From Hymenobacter plasmatis (lineage in GTDB: Bacteria > Bacteroidota > Bacteroidia > Cytophagales > Hymenobacteraceae), in contig NZ_JAJFAW010000012.1 of the NCBI RefSeq assembly GCF_020711255.1, positions 62,001 to 126,000 on the forward strand: DNA of 64,000 nucleotides, given 5' to 3'. The notes under the pieces are model-generated. The model was given only the letters and a program-made list of their open reading frames with translations. It was not told the DNA's origin and ran no database searches. Position 1 is the stretch's first letter. The number at the start of each line of letters is the position of its first letter. Positions 24,444-33,419 of the stretch are shown here, piece by piece. Position numbers and translations under genes: made by a program.

Positions 24444-25046
24444 CTATTTTACTTTTTTTAGCTCCGCTTCGCTTGCCGCCAGCGTGCGCTCTATCCGCCG
24501 GTCCGGAATCAGCCACATCAGCGCTACGCCAATGTAGATGCCGCCCGCCACCCACGGGTTCCAGAAGCTGGCAGCTATGCCCGCTGCGTAGAGCGGGCCC
24601 GAGGATTTGCCCTTCAGGTCGCGCCCAATGGCATGGGCCAGCACCGAATTGGGTCCTTCGATGGCAATGATGCAGTTCTGCATTATTAAGTAAGCCAGCC
24701 CGGCCATTAGCAGCACCACGCCATACACCACCAGCGTGGCCCGGGCGAAGTGGTTTTCGCCCATCCAGCCGGTTGCGAAAGGCACCAGCGACAGCCAGAA
24801 CAGCAGGTGCAGGTTGGCCCAAAGTATGCCACCCGAAATCCGGTTGGTGCCCGCCAGCATCATGTGGTGGTTGCTCCAATAAATACCGATGTAAATGAAG
24901 CTCAGTACATAACTGAGCACCGTGGGCAACAGCGGTTTCAGGGCCGCAAAATCGGCCCCGTGCGGCACCTTGATTTCCAGCACCATAATGGTGAGGATAA
25001 TGGCCAGCACGCCATCGCTGAAAGCTTCGAGTCGTCCTTTGTGCAT
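24444..25046 (-). CDS. TMEM175-type membrane protein (DUF1211), putative potassium channel
   Basis: 200 residues with six predicted membrane segments and the family signature RLEAFSDGVLAI at residues 5-16 (R-x3-FSDG). Bacterial TMEM175 proteins are potassium channels built from one six-helix repeat per subunit. The SNHHMML and WANLHLLFWLSLVPF segments also fit the family. Its neighbour at 25093-25557 is a lipoprotein gene 46 bases upstream on the same strand, so they may be co-transcribed. Confidence 0.92.
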   Translation of the reverse strand: MHKGRLEAFSDGVLAIILTIMVLEIKVPHGADFAALKPLLPTVLSYVLSFIYIGIYWSNHHMMLAGTNRISGGILWANLHLLFWLSLVPFATGWMGENHFARATLVVYGVVLLMAGLAYLIMQNCIIAIEGPNSVLAHAIGRDLKGKSSGPLYAAGIAASFWNPWVAGGIYIGVALMWLIPDRRIERTLAASEAELKKVK

Positions 25047-25092
25047 GGGCGCAACTTACACAGGAAGCGCAACGGGTAGGCCCCTGGGCGGG

Positions 25093-25557
25093 CTACTGCA
25101 GCGGCACCAGCTTCACGCCCGTGTAGAGCTTTGGGTTGGCTACCGAGGCAATGGGCTCGATGGTCAGGCGCTTATCAAACTTGCTGACATTGGCCAGTTT
25201 CAGCAGCGCGTTGTAGTCCGATGCGTGGCCGGATTTGGTCTTGATAAAGTAGCTGTTGACGTGCAGCGTTTCGGGGTTGTAGCTGACCTTCAGGGCCGTG
25301 GTATCGCGCCAGTAGGTGTACAGCGCTTCCGTCCCGCCCGTGGCCGACTCGCGGGGCGTGCGGTCATGGTCGGGCCGAATGGATTGGCCGGTTAGCGGTT
25401 GGGCAATCTGGTTGGCGTTCATGCCCAGCAGGGCGGGCACGTCGAAGGCGCGGTCCACTTTCAGGGCGCGGGTTACGGCAGGCGTTTCAGCAGTTGGTTT
25501 TTCGGTAGCGGCGCAGCCCATCACAAGGGCAAGCGGAAGGAGGTAGGCGTAACGCAT
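25093..25557 (-). CDS. Hypothetical lipoprotein (154 aa)
   Basis: Starts MRYAYLLPLALVMGCAA, with a lipobox (VMGC, Cys15). The mature part is soluble, with a beta-strand pattern in the middle (TALKVSYNPETLHVNSYFIKT). No family recognised. It likely shares a transcript with the TMEM175-type gene downstream. Confidence 0.78.
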   Translation of the reverse strand: MRYAYLLPLALVMGCAATEKPTAETPAVTRALKVDRAFDVPALLGMNANQIAQPLTGQSIRPDHDRTPRESATGGTEALYTYWRDTTALKVSYNPETLHVNSYFIKTKSGHASDYNALLKLANVSKFDKRLTIEPIASVANPKLYTGVKLVPLQ

Positions 25558-25835
25558 GTTGGAAGTAGTTGAGGTGAGTAAGGCTGCTACGAAATAGGCC
25601 GAAAAATAGCTCAGGTTTCAATGTTGGTGCTCAAAATTAGCTATATATTTCTAATTTTTTGCAATAAGTTCATATAGTGACACTAAAACCCACCTATGGG
25701 TGAGGTTTGCTTGAAGCGCGCATGATAATTTGCAGATTTAATATTATTCTATAATGATTAATTGAAAGTATTTCAGTAACTTAAGCGCAGCATTGAAACC
25801 CGCTTACAAACCTGGCCTCATAACCCCCACGAAAA
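25558..25835. other. AT-rich intergenic region
   Basis: 278 bases, strongly AT-rich compared with neighbours, between divergent genes. No exact TAnnTTTG box was found upstream of the plus-strand gene. Confidence 0.45.
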
Positions 25836-26243
25836 ATGGATACCACACTTCATGCTCCCGAAACACTGTTACCTGACTTGATTGACGTTATAAACCAAGG
25901 GCTTGGCGAAAAGGGAGTTAATCCCTCTAAAGGGGAATGGGGAGTGCCTGGCAATGCGCTTAAAGTTGAAGTAGGAGAGGGAAAAGGGGCTCACACTTTT
26001 ATTCACTGCGATAAGAAGGAGGATTTCGATAGCATTTACGATAAATTAAAAGGCCTAGGGCTAGCTATTAAAGAAGACAAACGCACTTTGCCTGAATTTG
26101 GTAAAAATGCGAAGGGTGTAATTCCAGGAGATACTAAATTCTATAGTTTCTACTTGCACGACCACAAAGGGGCAGACTCCTCAACCGATATGTTGACCGA
26201 TTCTGACTCAATCGGCTTAGTGATTCACAATCCGAATTACTGA
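25836..26243 (+). CDS. Orphan hypothetical protein, lower GC
   Basis: 135 residues, MDTTLHAPETLLPDLIDVINQGLGEKGVNPSK, soluble, no signal or membrane segment. It has many Lys, Asp and Gly and a likely alpha/beta fold. Codons are visibly more AT-rich than in the neighbouring genes and the upstream region is AT-rich, which suggests recent acquisition. I do not recognise a family. Confidence 0.7.
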   Translation: MDTTLHAPETLLPDLIDVINQGLGEKGVNPSKGEWGVPGNALKVEVGEGKGAHTFIHCDKKEDFDSIYDKLKGLGLAIKEDKRTLPEFGKNAKGVIPGDTKFYSFYLHDHKGADSSTDMLTDSDSIGLVIHNPNY

Positions 26244-26424
26244 TTCTCAGTATTCAACAACGCAGCAATGCTGCGGCGCGATTGGGGCAAGTAAGCAGCT
26301 GGCTTAAGAATGAACTAAGTGGCTGTGGCTTAAGATGAACGAGCATCCTGGACTTTCCCTACGCAAGGTGAAAGCGAACAAGTGCATGTAGACCCTGGGC
26401 TGACTCGATTATTAATGCCTCAGC

Positions 26425-28602
26425 ATGAAAGCATACATTGTTCTGTTTTTCTTGGGTTTAGCTCAACCGACGCTTCCGGCACCAGCTTCAGCCCAAACAG
26501 CCCGGCGCCAGCAACGGCCGCAACCCTCCCGGCTGGATACCGCTGGTGTGCGCCGGCTATTGGCCCTGGCCCAGGAGCTGCGGGCCACGGATGCCGCCCA
26601 GGCCACAAAATTGAGCTATCAGGCGCTTGAGCTGGCACGGCAGCTGCACGACTCCCGGGCGGAGGGCGAAGCCCGACTGGCCATAAGCATCGGGCTGCGC
26701 CGGCAGAGCCAGTTCGAGCAGGCGCGAACGTATGCCCTGCAAGCCCTGCGCCTTTTCCAGAGCCGTGCCGACCCCCGAGGGCAGGGAAAAGCATGGCTGC
26801 AGCTGAGCCTGATTCACATGCTGCAGGGCAACCCGGCGCCCGCCTTGGCGGCTGCTCTCAAAGGCCTGCCGCTGGCCGAAAAAGCCGGCGATGCCCAAAC
26901 GGTTACGCGCCTCGAGGCCAATTTGGGCGACATCTACTATTCCATGGGCAATTATGCGGAAGCGCTGGCGGTGCTGCGGGTTGTCTTGAAAAGGGGGGAG
27001 CGCACCGGCGACAAGCAAGTGGTGCTCACGGCCCTCAACGGCTTGGGCAACTCGTACGAGCAGCTCCGCAAATGGCCCCAGGCCCTGGCGTACTACCAGC
27101 GGGCTCTCGCCCTGAGCCGGGAACTGGGCGATACGTCGGGGGAGATAGGCAACGAAACCAATCTGGCCCAAGTGCACGGCATGCTGGGCCACCAGGCCGA
27201 GGCGCTGGCGCACGGGCTGCGGGCCCGGCAGCTGGTGCAAGCCACCCACGACGACTACAATCTGCCCCTGGTGGAGCTGATGCTGGCCCAGGCCTACCTG
27301 CTGGCCCAGCAGCCCGACAGCGCCCTGGCCCTGGCGCACCAGAGCCTGACGCTCAGCGAGCAAGCCCGCAGCAAGGACAACATTCGCAAAGCGGCCGACA
27401 TTCTGGCCCGGGCCTATGCCTTACGCCGCAACTTTGAGCAGGCCTACCGCTACCGCACCCTGCACATGGCCTACAACGATTCGCTGTCGGGCGAAGACAC
27501 CCAGCGCCGTACCAGTGCCCTGCGCTTCGGGTACGAGCTGGACCGGAAGCAGGCTCAGATAAACTTGCTCACCAAAACCCGGGAGCTGCAGGCCCAAACG
27601 GCCGCCCGGCAGCGCATGCAGCTCTACGGCCTGCTAGCCGGGCTGGTGGGCGTGGTGCTGGTGGTGGCGCTGCTGCTGCGCAACATCTTCCTGAAGCTGC
27701 GCACCAACCGCCGCCTGCAGGAAAAGAACGTGGAGATAGCCGCCCACCGCGACACCCTGGACCGCACCCTCACCGAGCTGAAAACCACCCAGGCCCAACT
27801 GGTGCAGCGCGAGAAGATGGCCAGCCTGGGCGAGCTAACGGCGGGCGTGGCCCACGAAATTCAAAACCCGCTCAACTTCGTCACCAACTTCTCGGACCTG
27901 AGCGTGGAGCTGGCGGCCGAGCTGGAAATGGAGCTGGCCAAGGAGCCCCTCACGGTGGGCGGCAAGCACACCATCGACCAGCTCCTGCAGGAGCTGACCC
28001 AGAATCAAAGCAAGATTCATGAGCACGGCCACCGCGCCGACCTCATTGTGAAGCGCATGCTGGAGCACTCCCGCTCGAGCAACGGCGAGCCCCAGGTAAC
28101 GGACCTGAACGCACTGGTCGAAGACAGCTTGCGGCTGGCCTACCACGGCTGGCGGGCCAAGGAAAAGAACTTTACCGCCGTGCTTATCTCCGACCTCGAC
28201 CCGGGCATGCTGCCGCTGCGGGTGGTGCCCCAGGACCTGAGCCGCGTGCTGCTCAACCTGCTCACCAACGCCTTCTACGCCGTGGCCGAAAAAAGCCGGC
28301 AAATCGGCGAAAGCTACCGCCCCGAAGTGTGCGTGCAAACCCGGCGCACCGCGAGCGCCGTGCAGATTCTGGTGCGCGACAATGGCAATGGCATTCCGGC
28401 GGGCGTGCAAGCCAAGGTGTTCCAGCCCTTCTTCACCACCAAGCCCACCGGCGAGGGCACGGGGCTGGGCCTCTCGTTGAGCTACGACATTGTGACCAAA
28501 GAGCACGGCGGCTCCATGGAGGTAGAGAGCGAGGAAGGGAAGTACTCGCAGTTTCGGATTTCACTGCCGGTAAGGGTAAGCGAAATGGTTAATTCAATCT
28601 GA
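26425..28602 (+). CDS. TPR-containing sensor histidine kinase
   Basis: 725 residues: a signal-like hydrophobic start (MKAYIVLFFLGLAQPTLPAPASA), about six tetratricopeptide repeats (residues 30-370, e.g. AQTVTRLEANLGDIYYSMGNYAEAL), one membrane helix near 395-415 (LYGLLAGLVGVVLVVALLL), a coiled coil, and a kinase core. The core has the phospho-acceptor His in GVAHEIQNPLNF, N box NLLTNAFYAV, DNGNGIP and GEGTGLGLSLSYDI. It would sense a periplasmic signal through the TPRs and phosphorylate a regulator not found next to it. No receiver domain is fused. Confidence 0.94.
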   Translation: MKAYIVLFFLGLAQPTLPAPASAQTARRQQRPQPSRLDTAGVRRLLALAQELRATDAAQATKLSYQALELARQLHDSRAEGEARLAISIGLRRQSQFEQARTYALQALRLFQSRADPRGQGKAWLQLSLIHMLQGNPAPALAAALKGLPLAEKAGDAQTVTRLEANLGDIYYSMGNYAEALAVLRVVLKRGERTGDKQVVLTALNGLGNSYEQLRKWPQALAYYQRALALSRELGDTSGEIGNETNLAQVHGMLGHQAEALAHGLRARQLVQATHDDYNLPLVELMLAQAYLLAQQPDSALALAHQSLTLSEQARSKDNIRKAADILARAYALRRNFEQAYRYRTLHMAYNDSLSGEDTQRRTSALRFGYELDRKQAQINLLTKTRELQAQTAARQRMQLYGLLAGLVGVVLVVALLLRNIFLKLRTNRRLQEKNVEIAAHRDTLDRTLTELKTTQAQLVQREKMASLGELTAGVAHEIQNPLNFVTNFSDLSVELAAELEMELAKEPLTVGGKHTIDQLLQELTQNQSKIHEHGHRADLIVKRMLEHSRSSNGEPQVTDLNALVEDSLRLAYHGWRAKEKNFTAVLISDLDPGMLPLRVVPQDLSRVLLNLLTNAFYAVAEKSRQIGESYRPEVCVQTRRTASAVQILVRDNGNGIPAGVQAKVFQPFFTTKPTGEGTGLGLSLSYDIVTKEHGGSMEVESEEGKYSQFRISLPVRVSEMVNSI

Positions 28603-28932
28603 ACTATTCTGCCTTTTTTTTAAATTAATTTTATATCTTTAGCAAGTCTCCTGCTACAATTATTACCATGGGACCGGGCGGGCCCGTGGTGGTTGGGGCA
28701 GGAGGCCCGGACCATGCTCATCACATGGCTTCCTCGATAGGAGGAAGCAGAACAGGCGCCAGCTTCAAGCCTATGCCAGATAACGGCTTGGCTTGCGCTT
28801 TGAACTCTACGGTGCCAGCAAAATTTACTGGCAATAGGCTGTTTTTCTATGGTTTATCCGGCACCGATGGTCGCGGTACGCCAGTAGCTCAGGCAGCTTT
28901 TCGTTGTAATTACCGGGCTTTTGCTGGTTGTG
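28603..28932. other. Structured 5' region upstream of the YitT-like gene
   Basis: 330 bases without a recognisable gene. An AT-rich start containing TATATCTTTAG (about 28630-28640) may be a promoter. The rest is GC-rich with a perfect hairpin GCTTCCTC / GAGGAAGC (28728-28735 and 28741-28748) and an AAGCC / GGCTT pairing further on. It may be an RNA leader; no known riboswitch class was recognised. Confidence 0.4.
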
Positions 28933-29925
28933 ATGTTACTCGAACAATTCCTTCCTCCGCGCTTTCGCACCAGAAAGCTGGCCCGGCAGGCCACGCCGGC
29001 GGCCGGTGGGGGAGTAGTGGCAGAGCCAGCCGCCGTCGCCACGGGCCCGCTGCCTGGCATTTCGCTGCAGGCCGTGGGGCAGTGGGTGTTGCAGGGGTTT
29101 TTCCTGGCGGCAGGGATGTTTTCGGCGGCGTTGGGCCTGAAAGGTTTTTTGCTGCCCAACGGCTTCATCGACGGCGGCGTGACGGGCGTCTCGCTGCTGG
29201 TGAGCCAGCTCACGGGCGTGCCCTTGTCGCTGCTGATTGTCTTAATCAACATCCCGTTTATTGGGCTGGGCTATTACCACCTCGGCAAGAAGTTCGCCAT
29301 CAAGACCTTGCTCACCATTCTGGCGCTGGCCGGGACCCTGCTGGTGGTTTCCTTTCCGGCCCTTACGCAGGACAAGCTCCTGATTGCAGTCTTCGGTGGC
29401 TTCTTTCTGGGGGCCGGCATTGGGCTGGCCATGCGCGGCGGCGGCGTGCTCGACGGCACCGAAATCCTGGCCCTCTACCTCAGCCGCAAGCTGCCCATCT
29501 CTATTGGCGATATTGTGCTGGTAATCAATATTGTCATCTTCGGGGTGGCGGCCTGGCTGCTGTCGATAGAAACGGCCCTGTATTCCATCCTGGCGTATCT
29601 ATCGGCGGCCCGCACGGTGGATTTTGTGCTCGTGGGCATCGAGGAATACACGGGCCTGACCATCATCTCGTTTCACAGCAACGAAATCAGGCGGATGATA
29701 ACCGACAAGCTCCGCCGCGGCGCCACGGTCTACGAGTGCACCCAGGGCTACGGCACCCACGGGCACCAGCACCTCAAAGTGGAGGCGATTTTCACGGTGG
29801 TAACGCGCCTGGAAGTGGTTAGCCTGGTGGACGAAATCTATAAAATTGACTCGCATGCCTTCATCGTCATGCAAAGCGTGAGCGACATGAAAGGGGGGCT
29901 CATCAAGAAGCACCCCTTGCGCTAG
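28933..29925 (+). CDS. YitT family membrane protein with DUF2179 domain
   Basis: 330 residues from the ATG at 28933 (a TTG four codons earlier is possible). About five membrane segments (QGFFLAAGMFSAALGLKGFLLP, LSLLIVLINIPFIGLGYY, LLTILALAGTLLVVSF and two more) precede a cytosolic DUF2179 domain (YTGLTIISFHSNEIRRMITDKLRRGATVYECTQGYG ... HAFIVMQSVSDMKGG). The family is widespread; function is not settled and it may transport or sense small molecules. It ends 81 bases before a transporter-like gene on the same strand. Confidence 0.93.
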   Translation: MLLEQFLPPRFRTRKLARQATPAAGGGVVAEPAAVATGPLPGISLQAVGQWVLQGFFLAAGMFSAALGLKGFLLPNGFIDGGVTGVSLLVSQLTGVPLSLLIVLINIPFIGLGYYHLGKKFAIKTLLTILALAGTLLVVSFPALTQDKLLIAVFGGFFLGAGIGLAMRGGGVLDGTEILALYLSRKLPISIGDIVLVINIVIFGVAAWLLSIETALYSILAYLSAARTVDFVLVGIEEYTGLTIISFHSNEIRRMITDKLRRGATVYECTQGYGTHGHQHLKVEAIFTVVTRLEVVSLVDEIYKIDSHAFIVMQSVSDMKGGLIKKHPLR

Positions 29926-30006
29926 CGCCGCAGCCCCGGCCCCAAAGCAGCGTCTTTGCTGCTGAAGCAGTACTGCCGGAGCCTTGCTTTAATCAGAAAA
30001 AATATC

Positions 30007-33000
30007 ATGGAAAAGTGGTACCGTTTTCTGGGAGTTCGGCCAAGCGAGACCAAGACCGTCTGGCTGTTTTTCGTGCACAATTTTCTGCTCGGCATCGGCA
30101 CCATTCTGGTGTACGTGGCAGCCAACGTGCTGCTGCTGGCCGAGCACCCGGAGCGCAACCTGCCGCTGGCCTACTGCGCCGGCGCCGTGGCCATGATGGT
30201 GGTGGGCCGGCTATACGCCTACTATGAGCGCAAGCTGCAGCTCAGCTCGCTGGCCGTGCGCACGCTCATGGTGACGGTGGTGCTCACGCTGGTGCTGGGG
30301 CTGGTGCTCCTGCGCGGGCCTTCGGTGGTAGCGGCCGTGGCCATCATGACGGGCTACCGCCTCATTTACCTGCTCACCAACCTGGAGTTCTGGGGCATGT
30401 CGTCGGTGGTGTTCAACGTGCGGCAGGGGCGGCGGCTGTTTAGCGTGATTAGCTCCGGCGACATGCCGGCCAAGGCCCTCGGCGCGGTGCTCACCATCTT
30501 CGTGCATGCCCACAATGCACTCTACGCGCTGCTGCTCACGGCGTCGGCCTTCTACTTGCTGGCGCTGTTCATCCAGCGGGCCACATTCCGGGCCCAGACG
30601 GTGGTGGCCCGGCCGGGGCCGGTGCGCGAATCGGGCCGGGAGCTGACCCCGCTGTTCCGGCAGTTTTTTGGGGCCAGCCCGCTGGTGCGGGCCATGGGCT
30701 TGAGCCTCACGGCCATTGCGGCCGTGGCCGTGGGGGTAGAGTACCTGTTCTTCGTGAACGTGAAGTACAAGCTGCAGGACCAGACCACCATCCTGCAGTA
30801 CGTGGGCGGCGTGCTGGCCCTCACCTACATGCTGGCCATGCTGTTTAAGCTGGGCTTTTCGCGCCACAGCCTCGACCGGCTGGGCGTACGCTGGACCCTG
30901 GCGCTGCTGCCGCTGCTGGCTTTTGCCGGGGTGCTGCTGTTTGGGGTGCTGCAATCGGCCCACATGGGGCCCTCCGCCCTGATGGCCTATTTTGGCGGCC
31001 TCTACCTAGTGCTGGAAGTGCTGAGGCGGGCCGTGTTCGAGCCCGTGTTTCTGGTGCTGCTGCAGCCCCTGGCTGCGCCCGAGCGGCTGGAAGGTCACTC
31101 CCTCGTGAAAGGGTTTTACGAGCCGCTGGGCCTCGGACTGGGTGGCCTGCTGCTGCTGGGGCTGCCGCAGCTACCGGAGCTCAACCTGTGGGTGCCGTTT
31201 GTGTGGATGGGGCTGCTGCTGCTGGGGTCCGTCTTCCTGCTGCAGCGCACCTACTGGACGTATATCGACGAGCTAAAGCGCACCCTGGGCCTGCGCTTTA
31301 CCACAGATGCGGCCTCGGACTCGGCCCTGCACTTCCAGCCGGAAACGGAGTACAACGGCTCGCGCATTAGCCCCACGGATGCTATCCAGGCCATTGATTA
31401 CCTGCACAAAGCCGAGGCGGCCGCGGTAGTGAAACATGCCGAGCACCTGCTCAAGCACACGGACAGCCGGGTGCGGTACCGGGTGCTGAGCGTGGTGGGC
31501 CAGTCGGCCGATGTTGCCCTGCTGCGCCGTTTGGCCATGGCCGACCCCGACCCGGCCCTGCGCGAAACGGCCAGCGAGCTAGCCAGCCGCCACCCCGAAT
31601 CCACCGATTTGCTGGAGCACCCCGACCTGGCCGTGCGCAAAGGCGCCATTCGGGGCCGGCTCGAAACCACGCCCACCGATGCGCCGGCCCGGGCCAGCCT
31701 CGCGGCCATCGTGGCATCCGACGAAACCAGCTCCCGCCTCGCTGCCCTGGCCCTGGTCGACCTGCTCACGCCGGAGCAGCAGGTAGAGCTGGTTACCACC
31801 AGCCTCTGTAACCCCGACCCGATGGTGGTTTCGGCGGCGGTGCAGGCCGCGGCCGAAACTTCCAACCAGGCCCTGATGGAGCAGCTCATTGCCTTGCTGC
31901 GCATCAAGGCCGTGCAGAAATATGCCACCACCGGATTGGTGAAGATTGGTGCGGCCAGTCTGCCGCTGCTGAAGCAGGCGCTGGCCCGCGAAACGGACTC
32001 GCGCGGCTTCCAAAGCCTGGCCCAGGTGTGCGCGCACCTGGCCACGCCGGCGGCCCGGCAGCTGCTGGTGGAGCTGGCCCAGGGCCCCAACCTCGTGGGC
32101 CGCGCCGCCGCGCTGCGCGCCCTGAGCTCCTTTGCCACGGAAGCAGCCGATACGCCGCTGTTTCAGCGCCTGGTGGAGGAGGAGATGCGGCTGGCCCAGC
32201 AGCTGCTGCACGGCATGGTGAACGCCAACGCCGAGCTCCGGGCGGCCCTCCGCTACGAGCTGCGCAAAGGCCAGCAGCGCATTTTTGGGCTACTCGCGCA
32301 AGTATATGAGCGGCAGCCCATCCTGGACGCCCAGCGCGGCGTGGCCCACACTGCCGGCGAGCGGCAGGCCAACGCCCTCGAAATGCTCGATAACCTGATT
32401 CCGCGCCCGCTGTACCACGGCCTGCAGGCCATGCTCGACGTGGGCCGGCTCCGCGACAAGGTGCGGAAGTTTGATGATTTGCTGGGCCCCACCAAAGCGT
32501 CGGAAAGCATCCAGACCGTCATCGTGCGCGGCGGCACGGCCGCCTTCTCCATCTGGACCATCAGCCTGGCGCTGCAGCAGTGGCACCCGCAGCCCGATAC
32601 CGTTGCCTACCTCTACCCGCACTTGGAAAGTACCAATTTGCTGATTCAGGAAAATGCCACTGCGGTGCTGCGGCAGTTGCCCATTCAGCGGCCTGCCGCC
32701 TACGACCAATTAATCAGCCTGTTCCCCTCTGTTGCCTCCCTGCTCATGTCACCTCAAGGCCCCACATCCAGCGTTTCGGCGCGTGAGCGTGTGCTGATGC
32801 TCAAAGGCACCACGCTGTTTGCCGAAACCCCCGAAAACGTTCTTAGTACCATCATGCCGATAATGAAAGAAGTTGCTTTCCAGCCCGAGCAGCAGATTTT
32901 TGCGAAAGGGCATCTCGGCACCTCGCTGTTCATCATCAGCGAAGGAGAGGTAGGGATTTTCGATGGCTCCCACCACCTGACCACCTTCCGCAAAGGCGAG

Positions 33001-33213
33001 TTCTTCGGGGAACTGGCTCTGCTCGACGCCGAAGCCCGCTCGGCCACCGCCCAAGCCATGTGTAAGGTAGTGGCCTTCCGCATCGACCAGGAAGACTTCT
33101 ACGACGTGATGGAGGAGTGCCCCGAAGTAGTCCGCAATGTGATGCGGGTGCTGTGCCAGCGCCTGCGTCGGCAAAACGAAAAGATGCAAACCATCATGCC
33201 AGCTGAAACCTGA
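30007..33213 (+). CDS. Npt1/MFS-like transporter fused to HEAT repeats and cNMP-binding domain
   Basis: 1068 residues from MEKWYRFLGVRPSETKTVW. Residues 1-425 hold about twelve membrane segments, the layout of Npt1 nucleotide transporters or MFS proteins. Residues 465-730 are HEAT-like helical repeats (RYRVLSVVGQSADVALLRRLAMADPDPALRETASEL). The last 160 residues form a cyclic nucleotide-binding domain with FAKGHLGTSLFIISEGEVGIF and the phosphate-binding cassette GEFFGELALLDAEARSATAQA. Transport would thus be gated by a nucleotide, and a cyclase gene lies 2.2 kb downstream. Substrate unknown; the membrane part may only be a sensor. Confidence 0.85.
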   Translation: MEKWYRFLGVRPSETKTVWLFFVHNFLLGIGTILVYVAANVLLLAEHPERNLPLAYCAGAVAMMVVGRLYAYYERKLQLSSLAVRTLMVTVVLTLVLGLVLLRGPSVVAAVAIMTGYRLIYLLTNLEFWGMSSVVFNVRQGRRLFSVISSGDMPAKALGAVLTIFVHAHNALYALLLTASAFYLLALFIQRATFRAQTVVARPGPVRESGRELTPLFRQFFGASPLVRAMGLSLTAIAAVAVGVEYLFFVNVKYKLQDQTTILQYVGGVLALTYMLAMLFKLGFSRHSLDRLGVRWTLALLPLLAFAGVLLFGVLQSAHMGPSALMAYFGGLYLVLEVLRRAVFEPVFLVLLQPLAAPERLEGHSLVKGFYEPLGLGLGGLLLLGLPQLPELNLWVPFVWMGLLLLGSVFLLQRTYWTYIDELKRTLGLRFTTDAASDSALHFQPETEYNGSRISPTDAIQAIDYLHKAEAAAVVKHAEHLLKHTDSRVRYRVLSVVGQSADVALLRRLAMADPDPALRETASELASRHPESTDLLEHPDLAVRKGAIRGRLETTPTDAPARASLAAIVASDETSSRLAALALVDLLTPEQQVELVTTSLCNPDPMVVSAAVQAAAETSNQALMEQLIALLRIKAVQKYATTGLVKIGAASLPLLKQALARETDSRGFQSLAQVCAHLATPAARQLLVELAQGPNLVGRAAALRALSSFATEAADTPLFQRLVEEEMRLAQQLLHGMVNANAELRAALRYELRKGQQRIFGLLAQVYERQPILDAQRGVAHTAGERQANALEMLDNLIPRPLYHGLQAMLDVGRLRDKVRKFDDLLGPTKASESIQTVIVRGGTAAFSIWTISLALQQWHPQPDTVAYLYPHLESTNLLIQENATAVLRQLPIQRPAAYDQLISLFPSVASLLMSPQGPTSSVSARERVLMLKGTTLFAETPENVLSTIMPIMKEVAFQPEQQIFAKGHLGTSLFIISEGEVGIFDGSHHLTTFRKGEFFGELALLDAEARSATAQAMCKVVAFRIDQEDFYDVMEECPEVVRNVMRVLCQRLRRQNEKMQTIMPAET

Positions 33214-33271
33214 TGGGCCGAAATGGCAAACGCCCCGTTTTCCGGTGCGATAGGTAAGCATCATTGCAAAA

Positions 33272-33313
33272 CACTACGGCCTTTCCGATTAGGGGATGGC
33301 CGTAGTGGTTTTT
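33272..33313 (+). terminator. Terminator after the transporter-cNMP gene
   Basis: CACTACGGCC (33272-33281) pairs with GGCCGTAGTG (33298-33307), followed by GTTTTT. It lies 58 bases after the stop. Confidence 0.8.
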
Positions 33314-33419
33314 AGGGAAGAAGTTGGCGGGCCGAGGAACATTTCGCGCCTCAGCGGTTATCAACCCCCTCCAGCGCCCCAAAGCATTGCCTCGGCGCAG
33401 TCCTTCTTTCCAGTCCTTT

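Noticed and set aside
28660-28900. RNase P RNA, SRP RNA or tmRNA in the GC-rich gap
   Set aside because: None of their conserved core sequences was found; GGAAGCAG alone is not enough for SRP RNA.
28668-29822. A 384-codon plus-strand frame overlapping the YitT-type gene
   Set aside because: It is Gly/Arg/His-rich with no family sequence and lies in a different frame over a clear membrane protein; a shadow.
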